From NCBI RefSeq assembly GCF_014698335.1, contig NZ_JACJSV010000017.1, positions 1 through 63,003 of the forward strand: 63,003 nucleotides of DNA. The letters are read 5' to 3'. This document shows, one piece after another, positions 28,158 to 36,979 of the stretch (position 1 is the stretch's first letter; every line of letters starts with the position of its first letter). A program made the position numbers and the translations under genes. The notes beneath the pieces are model-generated. The model did not search any database and was not told where the DNA came from. It saw only the letters and a list, made by a program, of their open reading frames with translations. The stretch is from Microcystis viridis FACHB-1342 (GTDB lineage: Bacteria; Cyanobacteriota; Cyanobacteriia; Cyanobacteriales; Microcystaceae).

Positions 28158-30386
28158 ATGGAAAAGCAGCCATCAGAAACCGAGATCGAGCTAGATAAAC
28201 AGCTAAAAGAGGAGTATTCCGAGCAGTTTCTGCGTAGTATATTTAATTCCGTGCAAGCGTCGATTTTTGTGGTGGACGTGCTGGAAAATAGAGATTTTCG
28301 CTATGTGGGAGCAAACCCCGTTCATGAACGCTGGACAGGATTGCGTTCATCAGAGATTAAAGGCAAAACTCCCGAACAAATCCTTCCCCCCGATGATGCG
28401 CGTAGTGTGCGGCAACACTATAGTGATTGTGTGCGTTACGGAACGACTATTTCCTACGAACAGTATTTACCTTTTCAAAATATACCCTACTGGTGGCTAA
28501 CGACTTTAACACCCCTACGGGATAACAATGCGCGCATCTATCGTTTAGTGGGAACCAGTACCAATATCACCGAACGTAAACAGGCCGAAGAAGCTTTAAG
28601 ATTACAAGCAGAACGGGAACAACTATTGGGGGTAATGCAGGAAAGAATCCGGCAATCGTTGGATCTTGATCGCATTTTGCAAAGAACCGTTAAAGAGGTG
28701 CGACAATTCCTCAACTGCGATCGAGTGTTAATTTATCGTTTATTCCCCGATCATAGTGGCATGATTGTGGTGGAATCCCATACTGCGAGGATTAATTCCG
28801 TCTTAGGAAACAGCATCGAGGATCCCTGTTTTAATTTATCCCCAGAACGTCTGGAAAATTATCGTCGTGGGAGAATTCAAGTTATTGAAAATGTTCATAA
28901 TTCGGGACTTGATCCCTGTTATCGCAAGTTACTCACCTCTTTGCAAGTACAGGCTAACTTGGTGGTGCCAATTATCTGCGATAACCAACTCTGGGGGTTA
29001 CTAATTGCCCAAAATTGCCAAAAAACTCGCTCTTGGCAATCCCAAGAAATCGATCTCCTTAAACAATTAGCCATTCAAGTGGGAATTGCCATTCAACAAG
29101 CGGAACTGCACCAACGGGTAAAATGCTTGAATACTGCCTTAGAATCGGAGGTTCAGCAAAGAACCGCCGAATTGCAGATGACTTTGAAGTATGAAGCATT
29201 AATCGGACGGATTACCGAAAAAATTCGCGATAGTCTCGATGAAAATCATATTCTGCAAACCACCACTAGGGAATTAGTGCAGGTTTTACCCGCAGAACGG
29301 GCCCAAATTGAGCTTTACAATCCCAGTCGCAGCCAAGCTACTATTGTCCACGAATATACCACTCAAGAGCTTATCTGTCAGGGAATTAGCTGTCAAATTA
29401 GCGATTTTCCTGAAATCTATCAACCGCTGCTGCACAAACAAATTTTACAATTTGTTGATCGTCTTCCCCTTGGCAATCCGCAAATCTGTCGTGTTAACCG
29501 TTGCGCTTGTCCTATCTTTGACGATCAGGGTTTTTTGGGCAATATTTGGCTAATTCGGCCAGCTAATCAGATTTTTAACTCCTTAGAAACTAATTTGATT
29601 CAACATATTGCCACCGAATGTGCGATCGCTATTCGCCAGGCGCGACTTTACGAATCTTCCCAAGCACAAGTGAGGGAATTAGAAAAACTGGAAAGATTAA
29701 AAAGCGAATTCCTGAAAACCCTTTCCCATGAACTGCGAACCCCGATCACCAGCATCCGTCTAGCGGTGGAAACCCTAGAAAGTCTCCTAGAATATCAAGG
29801 GATCAAGATCGATCCAGAGGATTCGATCGGTCAACTGTTGCAAATTCTTAACATTGAATGTCAGCGTCAGAGTAAGTTAGTTAATGATCTGTTGACTTTA
29901 ACCTATCTGGATGCGGAAACCGAACCCCCGGCGATCGAAGCGATCGACTTACTTTCTTGGCTACCCTTATTAGTGGAACCTTTTCGCACTCTCACCCGCG
30001 AGCGACAACAGCAGTTAATTTTAGATATAGATGGGGATATACCGGAGATTAACAGCAATCTTTGTGATATCGAACGCATCATAGCGGAATTACTGACCAA
30101 TGCTTCTAAATATACCCCAGAACAAGGGATAATTAGGGTAAATGTCTGGCGTGCAGACGAGCAAATATTAATTAATGTGAGCAATTCAGGAGTAGAAATC
30201 CCTCCAGAGGAATTATCAAGAATATTTGCTCCTTTTTATCGCATTCCTCACCACGATCCCTGGCGCTACAGTGGCACCGGTTTAGGTTTAGCTTTAGTCC
30301 ACAAACTGATTAAACCCCTGAATGCCACCATCGATGTCACCAGTGCCAATGCTGTCACCACTTTTACCCTCACCTTGCCAATCTAG
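28158..30386 (+). CDS. Hybrid-type light sensor histidine kinase: PAS, DXCF cyanobacteriochrome GAF, second GAF, HisKA, HATPase
   Basis: 742 residues, no membrane segment. PAS (about 25-140). First GAF (about 150-315) carries D222-P-C224-F and, 30 residues later, C254 in LDPCYRKLL followed by VQANLVVPI and LWGLLIAQ. This is the double-cysteine layout of DXCF cyanobacteriochromes, which bind phycoviolobilin and usually sense blue/green light. The second GAF (about 345-495) lacks that pattern. HisKA has H524 (LSHELRTPI), and the ATPase lobe has NASKY, GTGLGLAL. No receiver domain and no response regulator gene next door, so the output partner is elsewhere. GGGAGG before the ATG supports the start. 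Confidence 0.85.
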   Translation: MEKQPSETEIELDKQLKEEYSEQFLRSIFNSVQASIFVVDVLENRDFRYVGANPVHERWTGLRSSEIKGKTPEQILPPDDARSVRQHYSDCVRYGTTISYEQYLPFQNIPYWWLTTLTPLRDNNARIYRLVGTSTNITERKQAEEALRLQAEREQLLGVMQERIRQSLDLDRILQRTVKEVRQFLNCDRVLIYRLFPDHSGMIVVESHTARINSVLGNSIEDPCFNLSPERLENYRRGRIQVIENVHNSGLDPCYRKLLTSLQVQANLVVPIICDNQLWGLLIAQNCQKTRSWQSQEIDLLKQLAIQVGIAIQQAELHQRVKCLNTALESEVQQRTAELQMTLKYEALIGRITEKIRDSLDENHILQTTTRELVQVLPAERAQIELYNPSRSQATIVHEYTTQELICQGISCQISDFPEIYQPLLHKQILQFVDRLPLGNPQICRVNRCACPIFDDQGFLGNIWLIRPANQIFNSLETNLIQHIATECAIAIRQARLYESSQAQVRELEKLERLKSEFLKTLSHELRTPITSIRLAVETLESLLEYQGIKIDPEDSIGQLLQILNIECQRQSKLVNDLLTLTYLDAETEPPAIEAIDLLSWLPLLVEPFRTLTRERQQQLILDIDGDIPEINSNLCDIERIIAELLTNASKYTPEQGIIRVNVWRADEQILINVSNSGVEIPPEELSRIFAPFYRIPHHDPWRYSGTGLGLALVHKLIKPLNATIDVTSANAVTTFTLTLPI

Positions 30387-30415
30387 TCAAGCAGAAAACT
30401 TTTTAGAAAAAAACC

Positions 30416-30444
30416 TTGCAATTATTTCGAGGGCGTGCTATATT
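30416..30444 (+). promoter_or_regulatory. Promoter of tRNA-Phe
   Basis: TTGCAA (30416-30421), exactly 17 bases, TATATT (30439-30444). Start expected near 30451, twelve bases before the tRNA. Confidence 0.7.
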
Positions 30445-30462
30445 GATAAAGGACTAAAAAAA

Positions 30463-30535
<73 letters not shown>

Positions 30536-30975
30536 TCGGAAAAACACCAAAATTTGCCCTGTATTTACTTTCTAATCTGCTAGGTTTTGTAAATGCAGCT
30601 GACTGTCTTAGGTTTGGTGGGTAAAATGTATTCTAAGATACAGTCTTGCGGGCGAACGACTGGAACGAACCACTCCAGACACAAAGGACACAAAGATTGA
30701 TCGCTACTATATCAGTTAAACTTATCACACAAAGAATAAGAGAGCCTGCAGCCTTTCTCGTCAAGATGAAGTGTAACCTAATTTGGTAAGCTAAAAGCTT
30801 TGATGTACTTAGTTTCTGACCTTGTTTTTAGGTGGGAGAATTGCCAGATTCTTTCTTTTGCCTGTTGCCTGTTGCCTCTTGCCTATCTTCACTAGGAAAT
30901 TAATTTTGCACGACTACTTACTTTTTGATTTTGGGCTTGACGTGAGCGGTCACGGATTAAGATAATCTAACAAGT
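30536..30975. repeat. Repeat-rich intergenic region with partial family A element
   Basis: 440 bases without a gene. At 30856-30920, heptamers TTTTGCC/TGTTGCC lead into TTAATTTTGCACGACTACTTA, the same right half as the element at 2122-2231. A matching left end is not clear, so the copy is partial. ACACAAAGGACACAAAGA at about 30680-30697 is another dispersed fragment. Confidence 0.55.
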
Positions 30976-31719
30976 ATGTACGACAATGAAATCCTAGACT
31001 CTAGCAATTCCTTAAATAATCCTCTCGATGGGAGCGATCCGGATCAAGCAGCGGAAATCCCTCCCGATCCCGAGGAAATGCTCTTATTGCTTACTTCTGC
31101 TCATGTTAGCGAGAGAATGATCGCCGCTCGCGCCTTTTGTGAATTGCGGGACGAAAGAGCGATCGCCCCCTTACTAGAGATGTTAAACGATGTCTGTCCC
31201 CTGGTGCGTGTCAGTGTCGCCTACGCTTTGGGACGAAATCCCAGTCTTAGCGCCGTGGAGCCTTTAATCGATTTACTGGCCAGGGATTGGAATGGTTACG
31301 TCAGAAAAGGGGTAGTTTGGGCCCTAGGTAACTGTGGTGATCGCAGAGCGATCGAGCCTTTGGTTCATGCTCTCAAAACTGATATTTCGGCGGTGCGATT
31401 ATGGGCCGCCAGTAGTTTGGCCCAGATTGCCAAGGTCAATTATGAAGATATCATCACTGTGTTGCCGCCTTTAATTGAAGGATTGCGCCGGGATTTAATC
31501 GCAGCGGTGCGGAGTAATTGCGCTTGGTCGATCGGTCAATTATGCCGAGAATTGCCCTTCAATGTGATTTATGCCACGGCGATCGATGCTTTGATCGAGG
31601 CCTTGGTGGAAGACGAGGATTTAGGTGTCAAGGAAGATGCTAGGGGTGCTTTATTAAAGGTGGGCGACCCAAGAGGATTACAATTGATCGAGGAATTAGA
31701 GCTTGAAGGAATTATCTAA
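30976..31719 (+). CDS. HEAT-repeat protein (PBS-lyase type)
   Basis: 247 residues. After an acidic 35-residue head come five or so helical repeats (ERAIAPLLEMLND, VRVSVAYALGRN, AVEPLIDLLA, VRKGVVWALGNCGD, RAIEPLVHALKT). Repeats of this kind occur in phycobilin lyases (CpcE/CpcF) and in general scaffolds. The lyase partner is missing, so a scaffold role is more likely. Its 3' end overlaps ubiX by 17 bases. Confidence 0.85.
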   Translation: MYDNEILDSSNSLNNPLDGSDPDQAAEIPPDPEEMLLLLTSAHVSERMIAARAFCELRDERAIAPLLEMLNDVCPLVRVSVAYALGRNPSLSAVEPLIDLLARDWNGYVRKGVVWALGNCGDRRAIEPLVHALKTDISAVRLWAASSLAQIAKVNYEDIITVLPPLIEGLRRDLIAAVRSNCAWSIGQLCRELPFNVIYATAIDALIEALVEDEDLGVKEDARGALLKVGDPRGLQLIEELELEGII

Positions 31720-32320
31720 ACCGCTAATTTTGGGCGTTACAGGGGCATCAGGGCTGATTTATGCCGTGCGTACCCTCAAATATCTACTTTTAGCCGACTG
31801 CACGATCGATCTAGTGGCCTCCAGATCAGCTTACACCGTCTGGCAAGCAGAAGATAATATTCGGATGCCGCCAGAACCGGAGCTGCAAGAACAATTTTGG
31901 CGCAGTCAATGCGGGGTGATGGAGGGGGGAAAATTACGCTGTCATCGTTGGGGTGATGTGGGGGCAACGATCGCCAGTGGTTCCTATCGCACCCTTGGTA
32001 TGGTAATTATTCCCTGTAGCATGAGTACAGTGGCCAAATTAGCGGGGGGATTAAGTTCCGATTTGCTAGAAAGAGCGGCCGATGTGCAGATTAAGGAGGG
32101 CAGAAAATTGGTTTTAGTACCGCGAGAAACCCCTTTTAGTTTAATTCATCTGCGTAATTTAACTACTTTGGCCGAGGCGGGCGTTAGAATCGTGCCAGCA
32201 ATACCGGCATGGTATCATCATCCCCAATCGATCGAGGATTTGGTCGATTTTGTCATCGCTCGTACTCTCGATCAGTTAGATATCGATTGTGTGACAATTA
32301 ATCGCTGGCAAGGACATTAA
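31703..32320 (+). CDS. ubiX: Flavin prenyltransferase UbiX
   Basis: 205 residues from a TTG start inside the end of the HEAT gene. Contains LGVTGASGLIYAVR, IIPCSMSTVAKLAGGLSSDL and LVLVPRETPFSLIHLRNL, the FMN and dimethylallyl-phosphate binding parts. It makes prenylated FMN for UbiD decarboxylases, needed for plastoquinone synthesis in cyanobacteria. The overlap implies translational coupling. Confidence 0.93.
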   Translation: MKELSKPLILGVTGASGLIYAVRTLKYLLLADCTIDLVASRSAYTVWQAEDNIRMPPEPELQEQFWRSQCGVMEGGKLRCHRWGDVGATIASGSYRTLGMVIIPCSMSTVAKLAGGLSSDLLERAADVQIKEGRKLVLVPRETPFSLIHLRNLTTLAEAGVRIVPAIPAWYHHPQSIEDLVDFVIARTLDQLDIDCVTINRWQGH

Positions 32321-32520
32321 CAGTTATCAGTGATCAGTTATCAGTTATCAGTGGATAGTGGACAGTGGTTAGTGGTTAGTGGGAAAGCATCTCATTTATG
32401 CAAGTGAGTAATTATACTTATCCATAAAACTGGTTTCTAGCAAGACTTTCAAAATAGCTTGACATAAAAACCTGATTTAGGGGTTACAAAGGTGAGATGC
32501 TCCCGTGGTTAGTTAGTGGT
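32321..32520. repeat. Heptamer arrays and dispersed repeat after ubiX
   Basis: CAGTTATCAGTGATCAGTTATC-type heptamers (32321-32363) and GTGGTTAGTG repeats are followed by AGCATCTCATTTATGCAAG and GGTGAGATGCTCCC (32488-32502), which also occurs at 10800-10814. No gene. Confidence 0.55.
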
Positions 32521-32659
32521 TAGGGACCTGCGCTTTGATAATGTACCTTTTGGGCGAACGCAGTTCGCCCCTACATTGTGGACAAAATCCGTTACTGTAG
32601 GGGCGCAAAGCTTGCGCCCTCCGATCGATTGGGATATTATTCCCACGCAAGTCCCTTAG
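32521..32659. repeat. Miniature inverted-repeat element, family C
   Basis: Bounded by TAGGGACCTGCG (32521) and, inverted, TAAGGGACTTGCG (ends 32659). Inside is a large hairpin: GGGCGAACGCAGTTCGCCCC and TGTAGGGGCGCAAAGC with GCTTGCGCCC. No coding potential. The ends resemble those of the ISAzo13-type element at 51738-52457 (TAAGGGACTT). Confidence 0.65.
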
Positions 32660-32725
32660 TGATTGATCACTGATCACTGTTTACTGATCACTGTTTACTG
32701 AATCACTGTATCAAGGGAGGTAAAA

Positions 32726-33340
32726 ATGGGCTGGATTATGGTCTTATTTGCGATCGCTGTAGGCGGATTACTGATCTGGCAGAATCTGGGGGTGATCACT
32801 TTGGTCTTTTTTGGCGGTATTATGACGGTAAAACTGCCCCTAGCAGTCTGGGTGTTACTTTTCACCCTAGCGGGAATTATCAGTGGTTTAACCCTGCAAT
32901 TTCTCTATAGTTTTGGTCGTCCTTTGGCTGCCCCAAAAGCCTCCCCTCGTATAGCGAATAATCCTACAGTACCACCGCCATCTCCCCGACCTACCTATAT
33001 TCAAGATACTGCTCCGTCTGCACGGGGTAACGATTGGGAAAGAGATAGCGGTGATGATTGGAATTTTGATACACCCCCCGAAAAACCGACGACCATTCAG
33101 GATCGGGAAGAATTTTCGTCTAGGCTTGCAGATGAGGAAAAAGCAAATTTTGTCAAGCCTCCTAGTGACAGTTCTCGAACCGGCTCGGTTTATTCCTATA
33201 GTTACCGCACAGCCAAACAGACTCGCGGGGAAAAAGCCGATCAAGTGTACGATGTCAATTATCGGATTATTACGCCCCCCGCCCAAGATCAAAACGAAGA
33301 TCGGGAGGTAAACAAAGGGGATGAAGAGGAGTGGATTTAA
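32726..33340 (+). CDS. LapA-like (DUF1049) membrane protein
   Basis: 204 residues. Two transmembrane helices in the first 65 (MVLFAIAVGGLLIWQNLGVI, then LPLAVWVLLFTLAGIISGLT), as in LapA/DUF1049 proteins, are followed by a long Pro/Ser/Asp-rich hydrophilic tail with no recognisable fold. Likely a membrane adaptor; exact role unknown. AGGGAGG before the ATG supports the start. Confidence 0.7.
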   Translation: MGWIMVLFAIAVGGLLIWQNLGVITLVFFGGIMTVKLPLAVWVLLFTLAGIISGLTLQFLYSFGRPLAAPKASPRIANNPTVPPPSPRPTYIQDTAPSARGNDWERDSGDDWNFDTPPEKPTTIQDREEFSSRLADEEKANFVKPPSDSSRTGSVYSYSYRTAKQTRGEKADQVYDVNYRIITPPAQDQNEDREVNKGDEEEWI

Positions 33341-33569
33341 CTTTGACAGAGACAGAACCGGTGCTGATCAGCTAAAATTTGCTAAAAAGACGGTAAAAAA
33401 AAGCCTAAAAAACTTAATAATGCCCAAAACAGCTAATTATGCCCCTCGTTGGCGCTCTGGTTCGTTAAAGAAAAATCTCGGCTAATCCGATAATACCTGC
33501 TGGCAAATCCTGCTGGGGGGGTTTTATCTGTTAAAATTTCTTGTCGTCGTGAAGTGAAGCGGGAAGAGT

Positions 33570-34997
33570 ATGCGAATTCTATTTGTGGGTGCCGAGGCCG
33601 CTCCAATTGCCAAAGTTGGGGGAATGGGAGACGTAATTGGGGCATTACCGAAAGTCTTGCGTCAGCTAGGTCATGATGTGCGGATTTTTCTACCCTACTA
33701 CGGTTTTCTTCAGGAAAAAATGGACATCCCTTCCGAACCCATTTGGTCAGGATTCGCCATGTTTCAGGATTTTTCAGTCTATGAAACGGTTTTACCCGAT
33801 ACAGATATTCCTCTCTACCTCTTTGGTCATCTAGCTTTCTCTGGACGCAGTATCTACGGAGGCGAAGATGAGGCCTGGCGATTTACCCTATTTGCCAATG
33901 GTGCGGCGGAATTCGCTTGGAATTACTGGAAACCACAAGTTATTCACTGTCATGATTGGCATACGGGCATGATTCCCGTCTGGATGCACCAAGACCCCGA
34001 TATTAGTACCGTTTTTACGATCCATAATCTCGCCTACCAGGGTCCTTGGCGCGAAGCATTAGAAAAAATGACTTGGTGTCCTTGGTATATGCAGGGCGAT
34101 AATACCATGGCCGCGGCGGTTCAATTTGCCAATCGCGTCACGACTGTCTCTCCCACCTATGCCCGTCAAATACAGACCCCCATTTATGGCGAAAATTTAG
34201 AGGGATTATTGTCCTATATTTCCGGCAATCTGGTGGGGATTGTCAACGGCATCGATACGGAGGTGTATAACCCGGCTAAAGATGTTTATCTTAAGCAGAA
34301 TTTTACCCCAGAAACCATCGAAAAACGTCTGGCTAATAAAATTGCCCTGCAAGAAGAAGTGGGGCTACAGGTCAGCAGAAATGCCTTTGTCATGGGGATG
34401 GTGACGCGTTTGGTAGAACAAAAAGGTATTGATCTAGTGATGCAAATTTTAGATCGCTTTCTCACCTATACTGATGCTCAATTGATTATTTTAGGTACAG
34501 GCGATCGCTATTATGAAACCCAACTATGGGAGATGACTTCCCGTTTCCGGGGGCGAATGTCCCTGCATCTTCTCTATAGTGATGCTCTTTCCCGTCGCAT
34601 CTATGGGGGGGCCGATGCTTTGTTAATGCCTTCCCGTTTTGAACCCTGTGGCATTTCCCAATTAATGGCCATGCGTTACGGTTGTATTCCCATGGTACGC
34701 CGCACCGGTGGTTTAGTCGATACGGTGTCTTTCAACGACCCAATTCAGGAAAGAGGAACAGGATTTAGTTTCGATCGCTATGAACCTTTAGACCTGTTTA
34801 CCTGTATGATCCGGACTTGGGAAAGTTTCCGTTATAAACAGGATTGGCAAAAACTACAGCAACGGGCAATGACTCAAGATTTTAGTTGGTATAAATCCGC
34901 TTTGGAATATCTCAAAATCTACAAACAAATCACCGGACAATCCGATCAATTATCCGATGAAGAAAAAGATAAATTTGTCGCCCTGACTAGCAGTTAA
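33570..34997 (+). CDS. glgA: Glycogen synthase
   Basis: 475 residues, GT5 family: [17 protein letters not shown] (ADP-glucose site), [20 protein letters not shown], and near the end [21 protein letters not shown] and RTGGLVDTV. It elongates alpha-1,4-glucan from ADP-glucose. The N-terminus ([18 protein letters not shown]) resembles the GlgA2 group of cyanobacteria; the other common cyanobacterial paralogue starts differently. Confidence 0.95.
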   Translation: MRILFVGAEAAPIAKVGGMGDVIGALPKVLRQLGHDVRIFLPYYGFLQEKMDIPSEPIWSGFAMFQDFSVYETVLPDTDIPLYLFGHLAFSGRSIYGGEDEAWRFTLFANGAAEFAWNYWKPQVIHCHDWHTGMIPVWMHQDPDISTVFTIHNLAYQGPWREALEKMTWCPWYMQGDNTMAAAVQFANRVTTVSPTYARQIQTPIYGENLEGLLSYISGNLVGIVNGIDTEVYNPAKDVYLKQNFTPETIEKRLANKIALQEEVGLQVSRNAFVMGMVTRLVEQKGIDLVMQILDRFLTYTDAQLIILGTGDRYYETQLWEMTSRFRGRMSLHLLYSDALSRRIYGGADALLMPSRFEPCGISQLMAMRYGCIPMVRRTGGLVDTVSFNDPIQERGTGFSFDRYEPLDLFTCMIRTWESFRYKQDWQKLQQRAMTQDFSWYKSALEYLKIYKQITGQSDQLSDEEKDKFVALTSS

Positions 34998-35009
34998 ATC
35001 CTCCCTGAT

Positions 35010-35034
35010 TAGGGGTGAAGATATATCACCCCTA
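35010..35034. terminator. Hairpin between convergent glgA and VWA genes
   Basis: TAGGGGTGA, loop AGATATA, TCACCCCTA: nine perfect pairs, without a T-run. It probably ends transcription or shields the 3' ends on both sides. Confidence 0.45.
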
Positions 35035-35046
35035 CTCCGGTAGAAA

Positions 35047-35652
35047 TTAATCGGTAATGGCGTTGAGAAGAACTTCCGCTAGGGTCATATCTTCCATATC
35101 ATCGATAGTAATTGTATCAACAATATCGAATTTGGCCCCCGCCGATTCTAGTTGATCGTCTAAAGCTTTGAGAAATTCTGTTGCTTGTCGATCATGGCCT
35201 ACTTGAATCAGAGAAATGGCTAATTCTTCATCCCTATCGAGTTTTCGAGAAGCTTCGATAATTTGACGCATCACCGCTTTGCGATCATCTGGTTCTCCGT
35301 CGGTAATCACCAGAATAGTTTCTCCGTTGGGTTTAGTTTTGCCGGCAGTTTTGCGCTGAAAATAATTATCGAGGGCATCTTGGAGAACAGCTGCTAGGTC
35401 TGTCCTCCCCATGGGTTCATTTTCTTGATAAATTTGTGTCACCTTATCGGAAGTAACATTATCATAGCGTCGGAAACGTCCGGAAAAAAGATAGATAGTG
35501 ATGCCGTCGGGATCGAATTCCTCGCACTTTCTAGCCAAGGCGAGGGTGGATTCTTGGGCAATTTGCCAACGGGTTTTCTCGCTGGGTTTATCAGCAGTGG
35601 ACATACTGCCACTTTTGTCAATAATCAGAGTATAATCTCTGTTTTCTACCAT
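35047..35652 (-). CDS. VWA domain protein
   Basis: 201 residues from the ATG at 35652, which is preceded by GGAGGT; an upstream ATG at 35673 would put that ribosome site inside the gene. It is a single von Willebrand A domain with the metal site DKSGSMS, a conserved Thr/Asp in GRTDLAAVL and ITDGEPDD. No signal peptide. Such small cytosolic VWA proteins often work with AAA ATPases or kinases, but none is adjacent. Function unknown. Confidence 0.85.
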   Translation of the reverse strand: MVENRDYTLIIDKSGSMSTADKPSEKTRWQIAQESTLALARKCEEFDPDGITIYLFSGRFRRYDNVTSDKVTQIYQENEPMGRTDLAAVLQDALDNYFQRKTAGKTKPNGETILVITDGEPDDRKAVMRQIIEASRKLDRDEELAISLIQVGHDRQATEFLKALDDQLESAGAKFDIVDTITIDDMEDMTLAEVLLNAITD

Positions 35653-35865
35653 AGGGGCTATACCTCCAAGCAATTTGCGCTCGTCCTAGTCTAATAATTA
35701 TTAAACTCTAGGATGGAAACTCTACCTCGATCGACTAGGGTTTTTTAACTATTGGGGGAAGGAGACAGCGTAATCAACAGCAGAAACTATCGCCAGAAAA
35801 CCAGTCGGGCTAAAATGAAAAAAGTATGAAAATTATTTCTTAACCTGATACTGTTAAATTAGCCG

Positions 35866-36198
35866 ATGAGTGATAGTAAATCGATCGCCTCAACCGAGAA
35901 AAAGCCAGATCATCCACCTTCTTGGAGTTTTTGGACGGTGTTTAGTTCCACCTTCCTAACCATATTTTTTGCTGAAATCGGCGATAAAACTCAATTAGCC
36001 ACCCTTTTGATCAGCGCCGAATCCCAATCCCCCTGGGTGGTTTTTGCCGGGGCAGCCACCGCTTTAATCGCTACCAGTCTCCTCGGTGTCCTGATCGGTT
36101 ATTGGATTGCGCGTCGTCTTTCCCCCAAAACCTTAGATATCGGTGTCGCTATTCTTCTCCTTTTGATCACTGGTTTACTGATCGGCGATATTCTCTAA
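35866..36198 (+). CDS. UPF0016/GDT1 family half-transporter, first subunit
   Basis: 110 residues, three transmembrane helices, with the family motif FAEIGDKTQLATL. Full-size family members (about 200 residues; manganese/calcium exporters such as Mnx and plant PAM71) have two such motifs. Here each motif is on its own gene, so the two products should form a heteromer. Probable manganese export from the cytoplasm. Confidence 0.85.
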   Translation: MSDSKSIASTEKKPDHPPSWSFWTVFSSTFLTIFFAEIGDKTQLATLLISAESQSPWVVFAGAATALIATSLLGVLIGYWIARRLSPKTLDIGVAILLLLITGLLIGDIL

Positions 36199-36270
36199 GC
36201 AATCAGTGATCAGTGTGACTGTTTACTGTTTACTGTTCACTGAAAAAAGCTTCCCATCTCCCTAGAATTT

Positions 36271-36546
36271 ATGAATTGGCAATTATTCGGACTGACATTT
36301 ATCACGGTTTTTTTGGCAGAAATAGGCGATAAAAGTCAATTAGTAGCGATCGCTCTCGGTGGCAGTTCCAAATCACCTAAAGCTGTCTTTTTTGGCTCAA
36401 TTACCGCCTTAATCTGCACCAGTTTCTTAGGAGTCCTGGCGGGGGGCAGTATGGCGCAGTTATTCCCCGCTAAGATATTAAAAGCGATAGCGGCCATTGG
36501 TTTTGCTCTGCTTGCTGTCCGGCTGCTTTGGCCAGATTCAGATTGA
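36271..36546 (+). CDS. UPF0016/GDT1 family half-transporter, second subunit
   Basis: 91 residues, three transmembrane helices, motif LAEIGDKSQLVAI. Pairs with the preceding gene; 72 bases separate them, filled by CAGTGTGACTGTTTACTG-type heptamers. Not a frameshifted single gene: each has its own start, stop and full three-helix unit. Confidence 0.85.
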   Translation: MNWQLFGLTFITVFLAEIGDKSQLVAIALGGSSKSPKAVFFGSITALICTSFLGVLAGGSMAQLFPAKILKAIAAIGFALLAVRLLWPDSD

Positions 36547-36635
36547 TAATTGGGTTGGGCTGAATATTACTGGAAGCCTTACTAGAAAACGGTTTTGGCA
36601 CTTTTTCCAAGCACGCGAGGCCATTCTGTTATTAT

Positions 36636-36746
36636 GACACTAAATCCGGTTATTAAAGACTGATTATTTATTTCCCCTATTGCCTCTTGCCTTTTGCCTT
36701 TTGCCTATCCTCATAACTAGCCTATACTCAACAGATTTAGTATGAC
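36636..36746. repeat. Miniature inverted-repeat element, family B, copy 1
   Basis: About 110 bases between ACTAAATCCGGTT at the left and, inverted, ACTAAATCTGTT at the right. Interior: GACTGATTATTTATTT, heptamers TTTTGCC / TCTTGCC, and AACTAGCCTATACTCAAC. A second copy in inverse orientation lies at 60768-60880. Confidence 0.7.
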
Positions 36747-36810
36747 TCCCTCCTGATAGCTAAAAAACTGAGGCAAATTCCAGAAAAAATAATTAATTTT
36801 TTGGAAAAAA

Positions 36811-36882
36811 GTAGCGAAAATTACAAAAAATATCCAAAAAGTAGCGAAAATCACAAAAAATCTGCTAACCTAGCCGTAATAT
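36811..36882 (+). promoter_or_regulatory. Tandem NtcA boxes and promoter of the urt operon
   Basis: GTAGCGAAAATTAC (36811-36824) is a perfect GTA-N8-TAC NtcA site. A near copy GTAGCGAAAATCAC (36841-36854) follows 30 bases on, and TAATAT (36877-36882) is the -10 box. The second box is centred 32 bases before the -10, the spacing of class II NtcA-activated promoters. Expect induction by nitrogen limitation (2-oxoglutarate). Confidence 0.75.
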
Positions 36883-36979
36883 CACACAGATATTTGTAGA
36901 AAGATTCCCGAAAATCTCCTCAGCAAAAACATCCGTGTGAAGTAGCTAATATTGTCAGCGAGGTTAGTTCAAGATCATC

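Noticed and set aside
35701-35865. Possible manganese riboswitch (yybP-ykoY) before the UPF0016 pair
   Set aside because: The conserved loops of that class could not be found by eye.
36198-36271. UPF0016 genes as one frameshifted gene
   Set aside because: Each half has its own start, stop and three-helix unit, and the gap is 72 bases of repeat.
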